Source: Arthrobacter rhizosphaerae
Lineage (GTDB): Bacteria > Actinomycetota > Actinomycetes > Actinomycetales > Micrococcaceae
Reading direction: 5' to 3'
NCBI RefSeq assembly: GCF_023062595.1
Contig: NZ_JALLAN010000015.1
Span: 80,412 to 144,411 of the forward strand
DNA: 64,000 nt
This document shows, one piece after another, positions 53,993 to 62,452 of the stretch. Under the pieces are notes generated by a model. It worked only from the letters and a program-made list of their open reading frames with translations. It was not told the origin of the DNA and ran no database searches. The position numbers were made by a program, and so were the translations under genes. The stretch's first letter is position 1. Each line of letters begins with the position of its first letter.

Positions 53993-54948
53993 CTGCCCAA
54001 AGCCCTAACATAGGCATCTGTGCCTGACAGGAGCCCCGGTCGGGGACCGTTGAGTGCCTCGTCCAGTGCTGTGAGCTGCGCCTGGACGAACGCCCGGGAG
54101 ATGGCGGTTCTGGGTTCCATGGAATCGAAGTTGTGGTAGGCGCCGGGCACTACGCGAAGGGTGCACGCGACGCCGGCCTGCTGCAGTCGCCGGGCGTAGG
54201 CGACGTCCTCGTCATGGAACAGGTCGTTGGTGCCGACGCCGATCCATGCTGGGGGCAGGCCGGAAAGGTCGTCGAAGCGGGCGGGCGCTGCCAGCGGGGG
54301 CACGTTGGAGTCCGAGGCGGTGCCGCCGAGGTAGGCACCCCAGCCGAACCGGTTGCTGCCCGGGCCCCAGATGCGTAGCCGCCGCGGGTCAATGTCGGTG
54401 CGGGTGGTGGTCCGGTCGTCCAGCATCGGGTAGGACAGCAGTTGCAGGACCGGACGGATCTCGCCGCGTTCCTTCGCCAGCAGCGCCAGCGCGGCGGCCA
54501 AGCCGCCACCGGCGCTCTGGCCGCCAATGGCGATGCTTGCGGGATCGATGTCAGGTTGGCTGGCGAGCCATTGCAGCGCGGTGTAGCAGTCTTCCAGCGG
54601 AGTCGGGAAGGGATGTTCGGGTGCGAGCCGGTACTCCACCGAGACGACGACGATGTTGAGCTCATTGGCGACGCGGCGGCAGAATTGGCTGTCCTGCGCG
54701 GCGTCGCCGAGCACCATTCCGCCGCCGTGGATCCATAGCAGCGCCGGGGTGCCCGGCCGGGCCGAAGCCGGCCGGAAGACGTGTACTGACACATCGGCGT
54801 CCACTGAAACGACCTCCGCGTCCGGCCGTCGAACGCGCCCTGTGAGTTTGGTGAGGACCCGGAGGGTGGGAAGCGTTCGGGGAGTGATAATGGTGCGGGG
54901 AAGGAACCGCGCGGCCCGGAGCTGCGGGTTGAAGTGTTGCTCAGTCAT
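53989..54948 (-). CDS. alpha/beta hydrolase, hormone-sensitive-lipase-type esterase
   Basis: A 319-residue esterase of the HSL family. The oxyanion motif HGGG is in LLWIHGGGMVLGD (about 96-108), the nucleophile Ser in GGQSAGGGLAAA, the acid Asp in GTNDLFHDED and the His in PGAYHNFDS. No signal peptide is evident. It is the last gene of an SDR-TetR-esterase unit on the minus strand and shares a CTAG stop with the GH3 gene. Substrates would be short acyl esters or small alkyl esters. Confidence 0.9.
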   Translation of the reverse strand: MTEQHFNPQLRAARFLPRTIITPRTLPTLRVLTKLTGRVRRPDAEVVSVDADVSVHVFRPASARPGTPALLWIHGGGMVLGDAAQDSQFCRRVANELNIVVVSVEYRLAPEHPFPTPLEDCYTALQWLASQPDIDPASIAIGGQSAGGGLAAALALLAKERGEIRPVLQLLSYPMLDDRTTTRTDIDPRRLRIWGPGSNRFGWGAYLGGTASDSNVPPLAAPARFDDLSGLPPAWIGVGTNDLFHDEDVAYARRLQQAGVACTLRVVPGAYHNFDSMEPRTAISRAFVQAQLTALDEALNGPRPGLLSGTDAYVRALGS

Positions 54949-55011
54949 GGTGTTCCTGTCGATGGGGGGCGGCGTGGCTGGGTGTGACGGGGGTTTGCGG
55001 CGAAATGTGGG

Positions 55012-55602
55012 CTATCGTCCGAGCTCGGCGTCCACCAGGGCCAAGGCATTGCGGAGACCCTGCTCCAGAAGGTCATCGGAGAGTTGTCGATCGGTCAGGG
55101 CGCGGGAGAGCTGCAGGGTTCCGGCCATCAGTCCGAGGAGGCTGAGCGCTTTCACGCGAGCCGAAAGTGCATCCTCGGGTGTCATGCGGGCGGCGAGGCC
55201 GTCGATGACAACGAGCACGCCATCGGTATACGCCTGCCTGGTCGCCTCGCCGCAGCGCCCGATCTCGTCGAGCAGGGCGGCGTTGGGGCAACCGTCGTCG
55301 GGGTTGTCGCGGTGCTGGGCGGACAGGTACCAGCGAACGATCTGTTCGAGGCCGGCCCTGCCAGGCTCCGCCAGCGCAACGATGTTGGCGTGAAGTGTAT
55401 GGAGTTGGTCTGCGATCGTAATGGCAACGAGGCTGTCTTTGGACGCGAAGTGGGCGTAGAAGGCGCCGTTGGTCAGGCCTGCGTCCTTCATGAGCGTCGC
55501 GACTCCGGAGCCGTCGATGCCATCCCGCTTGAGCCGCCGACCGGCGGTCGTAATGATCCGCTGCCTTGTCTCCTGCTTGTGTTCCTTCGTGTATTTCACC
55601 AT
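55012..55602 (-). CDS. TetR family regulator
   Basis: A 196-residue TetR protein. Residues 8-55 form the HTH (RQRIITTAGRRLKRDGIDGS, then TLMKDAGLTNGAFYAHF). The start at 55602 has GGAGG five bases upstream; earlier in-frame ATGs lack a site. It lies between the SDR and esterase genes, 68 and 63 bp away. The dyad-rich SDR upstream region is its probable target, so it would control its own operon. Confidence 0.9.
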   Translation of the reverse strand: MVKYTKEHKQETRQRIITTAGRRLKRDGIDGSGVATLMKDAGLTNGAFYAHFASKDSLVAITIADQLHTLHANIVALAEPGRAGLEQIVRWYLSAQHRDNPDDGCPNAALLDEIGRCGEATRQAYTDGVLVVIDGLAARMTPEDALSARVKALSLLGLMAGTLQLSRALTDRQLSDDLLEQGLRNALALVDAELGR

Positions 55603-55670
55603 GCGTTCCTCCATCAGTTTCGAGGACATCAAAGATATCGGGACGAGTCCGGGTACGGGAAAGCTGAGCG

Positions 55671-56486
55671 TCAGCTCGGCATCCGGTTGTATTTGCGGAT
55701 GACGCGGTCGAAGCTGCGGGCCGGGGCGACGCGGTGGACAGCGCTGATGCGTGCGGCTGCCGAGCCGGCGGTGCGCCGAAGCTTCGGGTTCCGGTCGGTG
55801 GCCGCCGTAACGATCACCCTGGCGACGACGGCGGGGTCGTCGCCGCTGCTGAGATTCTTCTCGATCAACTCGTCATAGTTGCGCCGTCCCGCGGCGTAGA
55901 GCGGCATGGGGGTGTCGGCCAGCACGCTGTGGCCTGCGAACGGGGTGTTGATCGGGCCGGGCTCAACGAGCAGGACCCGGATGCCGTGCTCGCGGACCTC
56001 GTGGTCCAGTGATTGGGAGTAGCCCTCCACCGCGTGCTTGGTCGAGACGTAGAGAGCCATGAAAGGGCTGGGGACGAATCCGCTGAGGGAGGAGACGTTG
56101 ATGATGCGTCCGCGGCCTTGGGTACGCATATGCGGCAGGACGGCCTTGGTCATCCGCATGACGCCGTAGACGTTGATGTCGAAAATGTCGTGCGTCTGGG
56201 TGATCGAGAACTCCTCGGCTGCGCCGGTCGAGCCAACGCCGGCGTTGTTGACCAGGACATCGATGCGCCCGAACTTGTCGATCACCTGCTTGACCGCCGA
56301 GGCGACCGATTCGTCGCTGGTCACGTCGAGATCGAGGAAGGTAACCCCTGCGGGCGCGATGACTCTCGCAGTATTGCGGGCGGTTCCGATCACCTGGAAA
56401 CCTGCGGCGACGAGGGCCATCGCTGTTGCTTTGCCGATGCCTGAGGAGGCACCTGTTACGAGGGCAACCTGCTGAGTTGCTGTCAT
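55671..56486 (-). CDS. short-chain dehydrogenase/reductase
   Basis: A 271-residue classical SDR. The nucleotide site is TGASSGIG at 11-18, NNAG follows near 88, the catalytic Ser is in NVSSLSG and the pair YVSTKHAVEG gives Tyr and Lys. Substrate unknown. Length and C-terminus are as in the general SDR family; a quinone, ketone or alcohol is likely. It opens a unit with TetR and an esterase, suggesting processing of an ester or ketone compound. Confidence 0.92.
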   Translation of the reverse strand: MTATQQVALVTGASSGIGKATAMALVAAGFQVIGTARNTARVIAPAGVTFLDLDVTSDESVASAVKQVIDKFGRIDVLVNNAGVGSTGAAEEFSITQTHDIFDINVYGVMRMTKAVLPHMRTQGRGRIINVSSLSGFVPSPFMALYVSTKHAVEGYSQSLDHEVREHGIRVLLVEPGPINTPFAGHSVLADTPMPLYAAGRRNYDELIEKNLSSGDDPAVVARVIVTAATDRNPKLRRTAGSAAARISAVHRVAPARSFDRVIRKYNRMPS

Positions 56487-56502
56487 TGTCTTCTCCTGAT
56501 GT

Positions 56503-56588
56503 TTTAGATTACGTTCGTACTACCATAGCCTCGGGCAGCGTCCGCAAACAAGACTTTTGGGAAAATAATATTATGGTCGTAATCTAAA
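56503..56588. promoter_or_regulatory. paired inverted operator-like sites upstream of the SDR gene
   Basis: TTTAGATTACG (56503-56513) and its exact complement CGTAATCTAAA (56578-56588) face each other 64 bp apart, and each is followed inward by ACCATA. The left site also contains the dyad TACG-TT-CGTA (56510-56519). They sit in the 153-bp gap between the SDR and PIG-L genes. TetR binding is inferred. Confidence 0.55.
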
Positions 56589-56639
56589 TGACTAATCGCC
56601 CACCGGCGTGTGTAATCCGGTCCGTTAGGTTTAGGCGAC

Positions 56640-57431
56640 TCAGAGCCCCTCAAACAGGTCTTTCAGCAACTGACTGCCGGGCGGCCTCGGAGGCCACACC
56701 ATGACCGAGGATTCCCTGGACACGATTCTGGCCCACCGGCGCTCGTTCACCCCGGGGTCGACGATGACATGCCGCTGGGACTTGTGCTCCAACAGGCCTG
56801 CGACTATCCGGTGTGCTACGTGGTGCGTGTCCACGTCAATGTCGATCAATTCATCAGGAACCGGGCGCAGGTGATACTCACGAGCAGGGTCCCACGGCTC
56901 CATGCCCTGCTGTTGTCGACTCTGGTTCCAGCGTTCGAAGGTTGACGCGCGCAGAGCCCCATGGACAAGTCGCTTCAGACCAGGGCCCGGCACCTGTCGC
57001 GCCCGGATGAAGGCTTCATCGGTGGCTCTGCCCACGGCGATATGGTCCCTGTGGCCTGTGATCCCGTCGGGCCCAAAAGTGACTACTACCTGGGGGCGTT
57101 CCTCAAGGAGGATCGCCAGAATCCTCCTTACCAGTTCTTCGAAGTCCACTTCCGCAAGATGCCCGTCCGCGTAGTCCAACCATTCGTGCCGATCGGGAAT
57201 TGTGCCGTGGGCCCGCCAAGCATTGACACTTTCCTTCCGGCGCCACGCACCCAACCCCTGAGGGGTAGTCGGGACGCCCTCGGCGATCTGACCGGCCCCG
57301 CCGTCGGTCGCAAGAATCAGGCAGAACCGGAACCCCGGGTCGTTCTCATGCATGGCAATCGAGCCCGCGCAACCGTAGGCATCGTCGTCCGGATGCGCAA
57401 CCACAACTGCCAGCGAATGTGGTTCATCCAT
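56640..57431 (-). CDS. PIG-L/LmbE-type deacetylase
   Basis: A 263-residue metal-dependent amide hydrolase of the GlcNAc deacetylase family. The metal and catalytic site is AHPDDD at residues 12-17, and the third zinc ligand is in GHRDHIAVG (about 127). No signal peptide, so cytoplasmic. Actinobacterial members include mycothiol-pathway enzymes MshB and Mca, but this one has no such context here. Substrate unknown. It is followed by 116 bp after the VOC gene. Confidence 0.88.
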   Translation of the reverse strand: MDEPHSLAVVVAHPDDDAYGCAGSIAMHENDPGFRFCLILATDGGAGQIAEGVPTTPQGLGAWRRKESVNAWRAHGTIPDRHEWLDYADGHLAEVDFEELVRRILAILLEERPQVVVTFGPDGITGHRDHIAVGRATDEAFIRARQVPGPGLKRLVHGALRASTFERWNQSRQQQGMEPWDPAREYHLRPVPDELIDIDVDTHHVAHRIVAGLLEHKSQRHVIVDPGVNERRWARIVSRESSVMVWPPRPPGSQLLKDLFEGL

Positions 57432-57547
57432 ACGAGAGAGGCTAAACCTCTATGACTCAGAACAACAGGCCATCGGCCAATGGCGGGATTATGGAACGAT
57501 TGTGGTGGCGGATCCGGCCCAGAGGTGACCCACAGTGAACCTGGAGC

Positions 57548-57934
57548 TTATGCAGCACCCGATCCGTATGGTCGGGTGATCGCCTCGAGAAAATGCCCGT
57601 CAGGGTCGGCGAAGTAGACGCCGCGTCCGCCGTCGTTATGGTTGATCTGCTGTGGACGGGACCGTGCCGGATCCGCCCAGTAGGGGATGCCCTGGGCCTG
57701 GATCCTTGCGAAGATTCCGTCGAAGTCCTCCTCGCTGACAAGGAAGGCATAGTGCTGCGGGGAGATGGGCCGGTCAGACGTGGCGAAATCCAGGGCCACT
57801 CCATGGTCGAGGGCGACGGTCATAAAAGACCACATTGCCTGGGGCTTCGGGAGACCGAGCACGTTGGCGAGGAACTCCGCCGACCGGCGTTTGTCCGTTG
57901 AATAGACGATTGTGTGGTTGAAGTTGACCGTCAT
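57548..57934 (-). CDS. VOC (glyoxalase/dioxygenase fold) protein
   Basis: A 128-residue one-domain VOC protein: FNHTIVYSTDKRRSAEFLAN at the start and GRGVYFADPDGHFLEAIT near the end. The metal ligand positions are His7 and Glu118 or nearby, in line with the fold. Function not predictable; members include glyoxalases and antibiotic-binding proteins. Its ATG overlaps the lipoprotein stop (ATGA), so it is translationally coupled to that gene. Confidence 0.85.
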   Translation of the reverse strand: MTVNFNHTIVYSTDKRRSAEFLANVLGLPKPQAMWSFMTVALDHGVALDFATSDRPISPQHYAFLVSEEDFDGIFARIQAQGIPYWADPARSRPQQINHNDGGRGVYFADPDGHFLEAITRPYGSGAA

Positions 57935-58749
57935 GACGACTGGCCGACCGGCAGCACCAGCATGTAGCCGGTGGGCAGATTACTACTCCAGCGTCGGGGC
58001 TCGCGGACGACGAACTGCGTCGCCAATTGCTCGGGGGTGAGCAGGGAGTTGGGTGCAGGGGAGGGGCCCCACGGATCGCCGCCGTAGGGGTAGAGCGGAT
58101 CCTGGACCCGGATGCCGGTGACGGAGAACTCCGGGAACTGGTTGGGATCGCCCAGTGATTCGAAGCCGCTCATCACTGATACGTGGCGACCACGCCACAG
58201 GACCAGTCCAACGGGCCGGTCAGTCTCGGCGATGGCGCGCGCGGCGGTCTGCAGCGCTTCCTCGTAGTCGGCAACGCTGACAACGGTGTATGGCCCCATT
58301 CCGATTTCGTTCAGGACCTGTGCCCAACCCAAGGGGTTGGCGCCGTTGAACGAGTTGGACGATCGCGCCCGGGCCATCTCCCACAGTTCGCCCTGTTGAA
58401 CGCTGTCGGCCCACGTGCCTGCCCCAGTGTCATCGATGAGGTTGTGCATCATCTGGATGCTCGCCGCCACACACCACTCAAAGGTGTACTGCGGCACGTA
58501 GTCTCCCTCTTGGTAGAGGTTAAGGGCGAACGGCTGGGGAACCGGGGGCGGCGTGGGAACCGATGTTGGGCTGTGGGACAGTGTCGGGGGAGGAGCAGGG
58601 ACGTTTTCGACGGCGGCTGGCGGGGCCGACGAGGTCTGGATGGGCGGATCGGGGGCAGCCTCGTCGAGACTAACCGCGGGTACGCACGCCGAGAGGAGCG
58701 TCGCTGGGAGAACGAACCACGCCAGAAGACGGAGCTGGGCACCGGTCAT
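57931..58749 (-). CDS. lipoprotein with C39-like peptidase domain
   Basis: A 272-residue lipoprotein: the signal ends in LLSAC (Cys22), then a 60-residue Pro/Ser/Thr linker, then a C39-like papain-fold domain from about 78. The probable catalytic Cys is in FEWCVAASIQMM and the His in GRHVSVMSGF, as in the peptidase C39-like family. It should sit on the outer face of the membrane. The ATG at 58749 is taken; a TTG two codons upstream is possible. Coupled to the VOC gene by four-base overlap. The substrate is unknown. Confidence 0.75.
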   Translation of the reverse strand: MTGAQLRLLAWFVLPATLLSACVPAVSLDEAAPDPPIQTSSAPPAAVENVPAPPPTLSHSPTSVPTPPPVPQPFALNLYQEGDYVPQYTFEWCVAASIQMMHNLIDDTGAGTWADSVQQGELWEMARARSSNSFNGANPLGWAQVLNEIGMGPYTVVSVADYEEALQTAARAIAETDRPVGLVLWRGRHVSVMSGFESLGDPNQFPEFSVTGIRVQDPLYPYGGDPWGPSPAPNSLLTPEQLATQFVVREPRRWSSNLPTGYMLVLPVGQSS

Positions 58750-58812
58750 GATCAACCCAGTTTATCGCGGCCGCAATCCGTCATACAGGGGATGCGCCCA
58801 TGGGCCACCTTC

Positions 58813-58878
58813 CCCAACCAAGTAGCAGTAGATGCGGTTTTGGACGTCCAGAACAGCATCTGCTGCTACCTAGTTGGG
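58813..58878. repeat. near-perfect 66-bp palindrome
   Basis: Left half 58813-58845 and right half 58846-58878 are complementary at 28 of 33 positions, with two of the five exceptions being G-U pairs in RNA. The centre TGGACGTCCA (58841-58850) is perfect, so the arms meet with no loop. It sits in the 216-bp gap between the lipoprotein start and the aminotransferase stop. No T-run is adjacent. Function unknown. Confidence 0.85.
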
Positions 58879-58898
58879 TTGACGGACGACGGCGGCCA

Positions 58899-58915
58899 GT
58901 CACCTTTTTGGTGAC
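58899..58915. terminator. small hairpin downstream of the aminotransferase gene
   Basis: Perfect arms GTCACC and GGTGAC with a TTTTT loop, 51 bp past the aminotransferase stop (minus strand). Without a trailing T-run it is a weak terminator candidate. Confidence 0.35.
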
Positions 58916-58965
58916 CGACCGCCGGCGTACTTGTGGTGAAATGGTCCGAGCCCTCGAAGCTCGCT

Positions 58966-60327
58966 TTAGTGCAGTGTTTTGAAGGCTCGCGCCAGTGCTT
59001 CGATCAGACGGTCGGCGTCGCTGCTGGAGAACGGCAGCGGGGGGCGGAGTTTCAGAACGTTGCCTTGGGCGCCACAGGCGGAGATGAGGATCCGTTCTTC
59101 CCGGAGCTTATTCACGATCCCGGCGGCTGTATCGCCATCAGGGGTCAGCGTGGAGCGATCGGTCACCATATCGACTCCTACGAATAGACCGCTTCCGCGG
59201 ACTTCTGCGACCTGGTCCAGACCCTGGGTGAGGTGCTTCAGCTCGGTAAGGATCTTTCCGCCGACTTTGAAGGAATTTTCTATCAGTGATTCTTCGCGAA
59301 TCACGTCCAGGACGGCCTGGGCGGCGGCGATGGCTACGGAGTTTCCGCCGAAGGTGTTGAAGTAGCGGATGTTCTTGCCGAACTCTACGAGGAGTTCCGG
59401 TTTGAAGACCGCCGCAGCGACGGGGATTCCGTTACCCATGGGCTTGCCCATGGTCACGATATCCGGAACGATTCCGTGGCGTTGGAAGCCCCACCACTGC
59501 TCACCGGTGCGGCCGAAGCCTGGCTGGACTTCGTCGGCGATGTACAGGCCGCCGGCGGCGTGTACTTCTTCGATGATGGGACGGAGGAACCCTGTCGGTC
59601 CGGCGAAGATACCGTCGGAGGAGAAGATGCTGTCGGCGATGAAGGCCGCCAGTCCGATGCCGTGCCGGTGGAGGTCTGCGATGGCGGCGCGGACCTGGAT
59701 ACGCAGGTGGTCCTCCAGGGATCCTTGATCGGAGGAGAAGCGCAGGGCATCGGGGGCGTCGATGACCCGGACGTTTGCGCCCAAAGGTACGCCGACACCC
59801 AGGGACGGCGAGAAGGACGCTACTTCGGCTGTCAGGCCGTGGTAGGCGCCGGAGGTCACGATGATTCCCTGGTTCCCGGTGGCGTATTTGGCTACGCGCA
59901 TGGCCAGGTCGTTGGCTTCTGATCCGGTGCAGGTGAACATGACATGGCCAAGCTCGGCCGGGAACGTAGAGAGCAATTGCTCCGAGTAATCCAGGATCGA
60001 TTCCTGGACGTAGCGAGTGTTGGTGTTCAGTATCTGCATCTGTTCGTGGACAGCCGCTATGACCTTTGGGTGGGCGTGGCCGACCGAGGGAACGTTGTTG
60101 TAAACGTCGAGGTACTCGTTCCCGTCCCGGTCAAACAGTGTGACGCCCTTGCCGCGGACGACTTCCAAAGGGGTGTCATAGAAGAGCCGGTATCCGGGTC
60201 CGAGGCTCTGGTCCCGGCGTCGGATGTTCTTCTGCATCTGATCCGGTAGCTCACCGAGGCGATTGGGATCAAAGCCGTTGACCATGGGTTTGGAGGGCTT
60301 GCGGATGATCTGGGAAGAGTTGTCCAT
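58966..60327 (-). CDS. class-III PLP enzyme, phospho-lyase type (ethanolamine-phosphate/phosphohydroxylysine phospho-lyase-like)
   Basis: A 453-residue PLP enzyme. The Schiff-base Lys is in VPDIVTMGKPMGNGIP, the PLP phosphate site in FTCTGSEANDLAMR, and the Asp in IADEVQPGFGRTGEQWWGFQ. Strings such as LNTNTRYVQESILDYSEQL and YFNTFGGNSVA closely resemble vertebrate AGXT2L1/L2, which remove phosphate and ammonia from phosphoethanolamine or phosphohydroxylysine. Immediately upstream (16 bp) is a kinase gene, which supports a kinase-then-lyase pair. Simple transamination of another omega-amine cannot be excluded. AAGGAG lies before the ATG. Confidence 0.8.
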   Translation of the reverse strand: MDNSSQIIRKPSKPMVNGFDPNRLGELPDQMQKNIRRRDQSLGPGYRLFYDTPLEVVRGKGVTLFDRDGNEYLDVYNNVPSVGHAHPKVIAAVHEQMQILNTNTRYVQESILDYSEQLLSTFPAELGHVMFTCTGSEANDLAMRVAKYATGNQGIIVTSGAYHGLTAEVASFSPSLGVGVPLGANVRVIDAPDALRFSSDQGSLEDHLRIQVRAAIADLHRHGIGLAAFIADSIFSSDGIFAGPTGFLRPIIEEVHAAGGLYIADEVQPGFGRTGEQWWGFQRHGIVPDIVTMGKPMGNGIPVAAAVFKPELLVEFGKNIRYFNTFGGNSVAIAAAQAVLDVIREESLIENSFKVGGKILTELKHLTQGLDQVAEVRGSGLFVGVDMVTDRSTLTPDGDTAAGIVNKLREERILISACGAQGNVLKLRPPLPFSSSDADRLIEALARAFKTLH

Positions 60328-60343
60328 GATTTCTCCTTGGTGG

Positions 60344-61414
60344 CTAGCGGGTCTGGTTCAGGGTGGGAGACAGTGCGGGTGCCGGGGCTGCGGCTGTGGC
60401 GGCGAGCCGGTCCCAGTCCGGCTTTGAGTGGGAGAGGAGATAATCGCGCCTTTGAGGCAATTGATTTGCCCGCCACTGTGTTATCAGTGCCCGCAGGAGG
60501 AGCCGGGCCTGGGCTGAGACGATAAGGGCCTCCAGCTCCTGGTCGGGCAACGGACGAATGCTCCGGTAGCCATCCACGACGGGAAGTGCCTGTTCCCATG
60601 GGTTGGCCGGGTTTGTTCCGAGGAGGTTGGCCATGGTGACGCTGATGTCGAAGATCACGGGGGTTCGCACGACGTCGCCGAAGTCGATAATCCCGGTCAC
60701 GTAGTCCAGTCCATTCGGATCGACAAGCACATTGAACGGGCTGAAATCCCCGTGGACAACCTGGGAGGTAAGCGTGTTGAGAAGGGGAACCACCTTCTCG
60801 TCGAACTGATCGAAAATGTCTTCGGCCAGGGAGCGTTTGTCCTCATCATCAAGATGGTCAAGAAGTGGGCGCATCCGGTGAAAATGCTTGAGGTCCCACA
60901 TGAGCAATCGGTCCGCGCGAGGATGATCGAAGTCCTGCAAAGCCAGGCCCAGACGGGCAAGGCTTGAGCCGACCAACTCCAGCTGACCGGCAGAGGCCTC
61001 GTGGGTGGCCAGCAATTCTCCGGGCATGAAGCGCATCACGCGAAACACCCGGTCAAAGGGTCCCCCAGGCGCCGGAATAAGGATTTGCGGGTCTCCGCCA
61101 AGACTCCTGATCAGACGCTGGACCGGAAGTTCAGGGGCAGTCCGTTCCAAATGCTCCATGCATGCCGTCTGGAGGTGGACGATCACCGGATCCTCATCCG
61201 GTGGTGACACCTTTACCAGATAGGTTTCTTGTCCGTCCCGGAGGCGGAAAGTATCGTCCTTCTCGGTGGGAATCCGGACAAGCGTCCCTTTCAGCCCATA
61301 GGACTGTTCAAGGATCTCCAAGACAGTCGAGTCAGCGAGCTCAGACTGCTCCGCCAAGAGTCCACTCTCCGATGCGACGGCATCGATAAATTCGGAGTCT
61401 GTACTGACATTCAT
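60344..61414 (-). CDS. APH/hydroxylysine-kinase-like phosphotransferase
   Basis: A 356-residue aminoglycoside-phosphotransferase-fold kinase. The catalytic loop is HGDFSPFNVL (His221, Asp223, Asn228) and the metal Asp is Asp244 in GIIDFGDV. The N-lobe has the Lys in YLVKVSPP. The nearest named relatives are hydroxylysine kinase and ChoK-like small-molecule kinases. It precedes the PLP phospho-lyase by 16 bp, so it probably phosphorylates an amino alcohol that the lyase then splits. AGGAG lies eight bases before the start. Divergent from the HAD gene over 340 bp. Confidence 0.8.
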   Translation of the reverse strand: MNVSTDSEFIDAVASESGLLAEQSELADSTVLEILEQSYGLKGTLVRIPTEKDDTFRLRDGQETYLVKVSPPDEDPVIVHLQTACMEHLERTAPELPVQRLIRSLGGDPQILIPAPGGPFDRVFRVMRFMPGELLATHEASAGQLELVGSSLARLGLALQDFDHPRADRLLMWDLKHFHRMRPLLDHLDDEDKRSLAEDIFDQFDEKVVPLLNTLTSQVVHGDFSPFNVLVDPNGLDYVTGIIDFGDVVRTPVIFDISVTMANLLGTNPANPWEQALPVVDGYRSIRPLPDQELEALIVSAQARLLLRALITQWRANQLPQRRDYLLSHSKPDWDRLAATAAAPAPALSPTLNQTR

Positions 61415-61460
61415 GTCTTGGGCTCCTGCCGTAAGTGATTGGTAATTGGCTTTGGGGGGT

Positions 61461-61483
61461 AACTGTTCACCTGTTCAACAGTT
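61461..61483. promoter_or_regulatory. dyad operator near the kinase promoter
   Basis: The outer arms AACTGTT and AACAGTT enclose a perfect CTGTT-C-AACAG dyad at 61471-61481. It is 47 bp upstream of the kinase start and shares CTGTTCAA with the second site at 61596. Confidence 0.5.
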
Positions 61484-61595
61484 CTACATGGAGTATGGCA
61501 TGCGGCCAATAGATCTCGCAAGGAAACGACTACACGCATGCCGCAAAGGCCCCGCCGCTTTCGGTCTTTCTGGGTGAGAATGACATCTCACTGTC

Positions 61596-61640
61596 GTCAA
61601 CTGTTCAACTGTTGACAGATGCTGAAGAAGAGATTTAGAG
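61596..61640 (+). promoter_or_regulatory. promoter and overlapping dyad operator for the HAD-oxidase-ALDH operon
   Basis: GTCAAC and GTTGAC (61596-61601, 61611-61616) are the arms of a dyad with CTGTTCAA in the middle. TTGACA (61612-61617), 17 bases, then TTAGAG (61635-61640) make a promoter whose -35 lies in the right arm, so a bound regulator would block it. The 340-bp divergent region (61415-61754) has no gene. Confidence 0.55.
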
Positions 61641-61754
61641 TCGACGTGTTGGGCAGCCGGGTCTTCAGTACAAAGGAAGCCGTGGAGCCCAGACACCTCA
61701 TAAAAGCGGAAGGCCACATGCGGGCCTCTCAAAACTTCAATGAACGGACGAATC

Positions 61755-62426
61755 ATGGCAGACTCCAACCGGCCGAAGTACATCTCCTTTGATATCTACG
61801 GCACACTGATCAACTGGAATACTGATTCCACTACCCTTCGGCTGCTCGCAGGCCGTCTGCCTGAAGAGCAGTGGCCTGCTTTCAAGAAGGTTTTCCGCGG
61901 ATACCGGTTCGACGAGGTCCTTGGCGACTACAAGCCCTACGAGCAGATCCTTCAGAATTCCTTTGACCGCGTATGCAAGTTTTTTGGCATTGGGCCGACC
62001 CCTGGTGCGGGCGCAGAGTTCGCTGACGCTGTGCGTAGCTTTGGTGCCCACGATGACGTGCCGGCTCCGTTGAAGCTCATGGGCGACAACTACAAGCTGG
62101 TGGCTCTGTCCAACGCCGACGACAGCTTCCTGGAGATCAGCATTCCCAAGCTCGGTGCTGACTTCCACGCCGTGTTGACCGCTGAGCAGGCCCAGGCCTA
62201 TAAGCCGCGTTACCAGGCCTTTGAGTACATGCTCGATACCCTGAACGCCAAGCCGGAGGACTTCCTGCACATCGCCTCGCACACCCGGTACGACATGCAT
62301 CCGATGCACGACATGGGCTTCCGTAACCTCTGGGTGCTGGACCGTGGCTATGACCCCATTACCGGGGGCTACGACTACAACGCAGTTAAGTCCTTGGACG
62401 AGATCAACAAGCACCTCGGTCTCTAA
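61755..62426 (+). CDS. HAD superfamily hydrolase, haloacid dehalogenase type II-like
   Basis: A 223-residue HAD protein. Motif I is SFDIYGTLINW (nucleophile Asp13), motif II is LSNADD, the motif III Lys is in YKPRYQAFEYML, and motif IV is HTRYDMHPMHDMG. The layout fits the L-2-haloacid dehalogenase branch, but many of these act as phosphatases. It is the first gene of a plus-strand unit with an FAD oxidase and an ALDH, divergent from the kinase/lyase pair. No strong ribosome site is seen and an ATG five codons upstream is possible. The substrate may be a phosphate ester of the cluster; inference. Confidence 0.85.
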   Translation: MADSNRPKYISFDIYGTLINWNTDSTTLRLLAGRLPEEQWPAFKKVFRGYRFDEVLGDYKPYEQILQNSFDRVCKFFGIGPTPGAGAEFADAVRSFGAHDDVPAPLKLMGDNYKLVALSNADDSFLEISIPKLGADFHAVLTAEQAQAYKPRYQAFEYMLDTLNAKPEDFLHIASHTRYDMHPMHDMGFRNLWVLDRGYDPITGGYDYNAVKSLDEINKHLGL

Positions 62427-62452
62427 CCGACGTCGAGGCGAAAGGCCAACCC

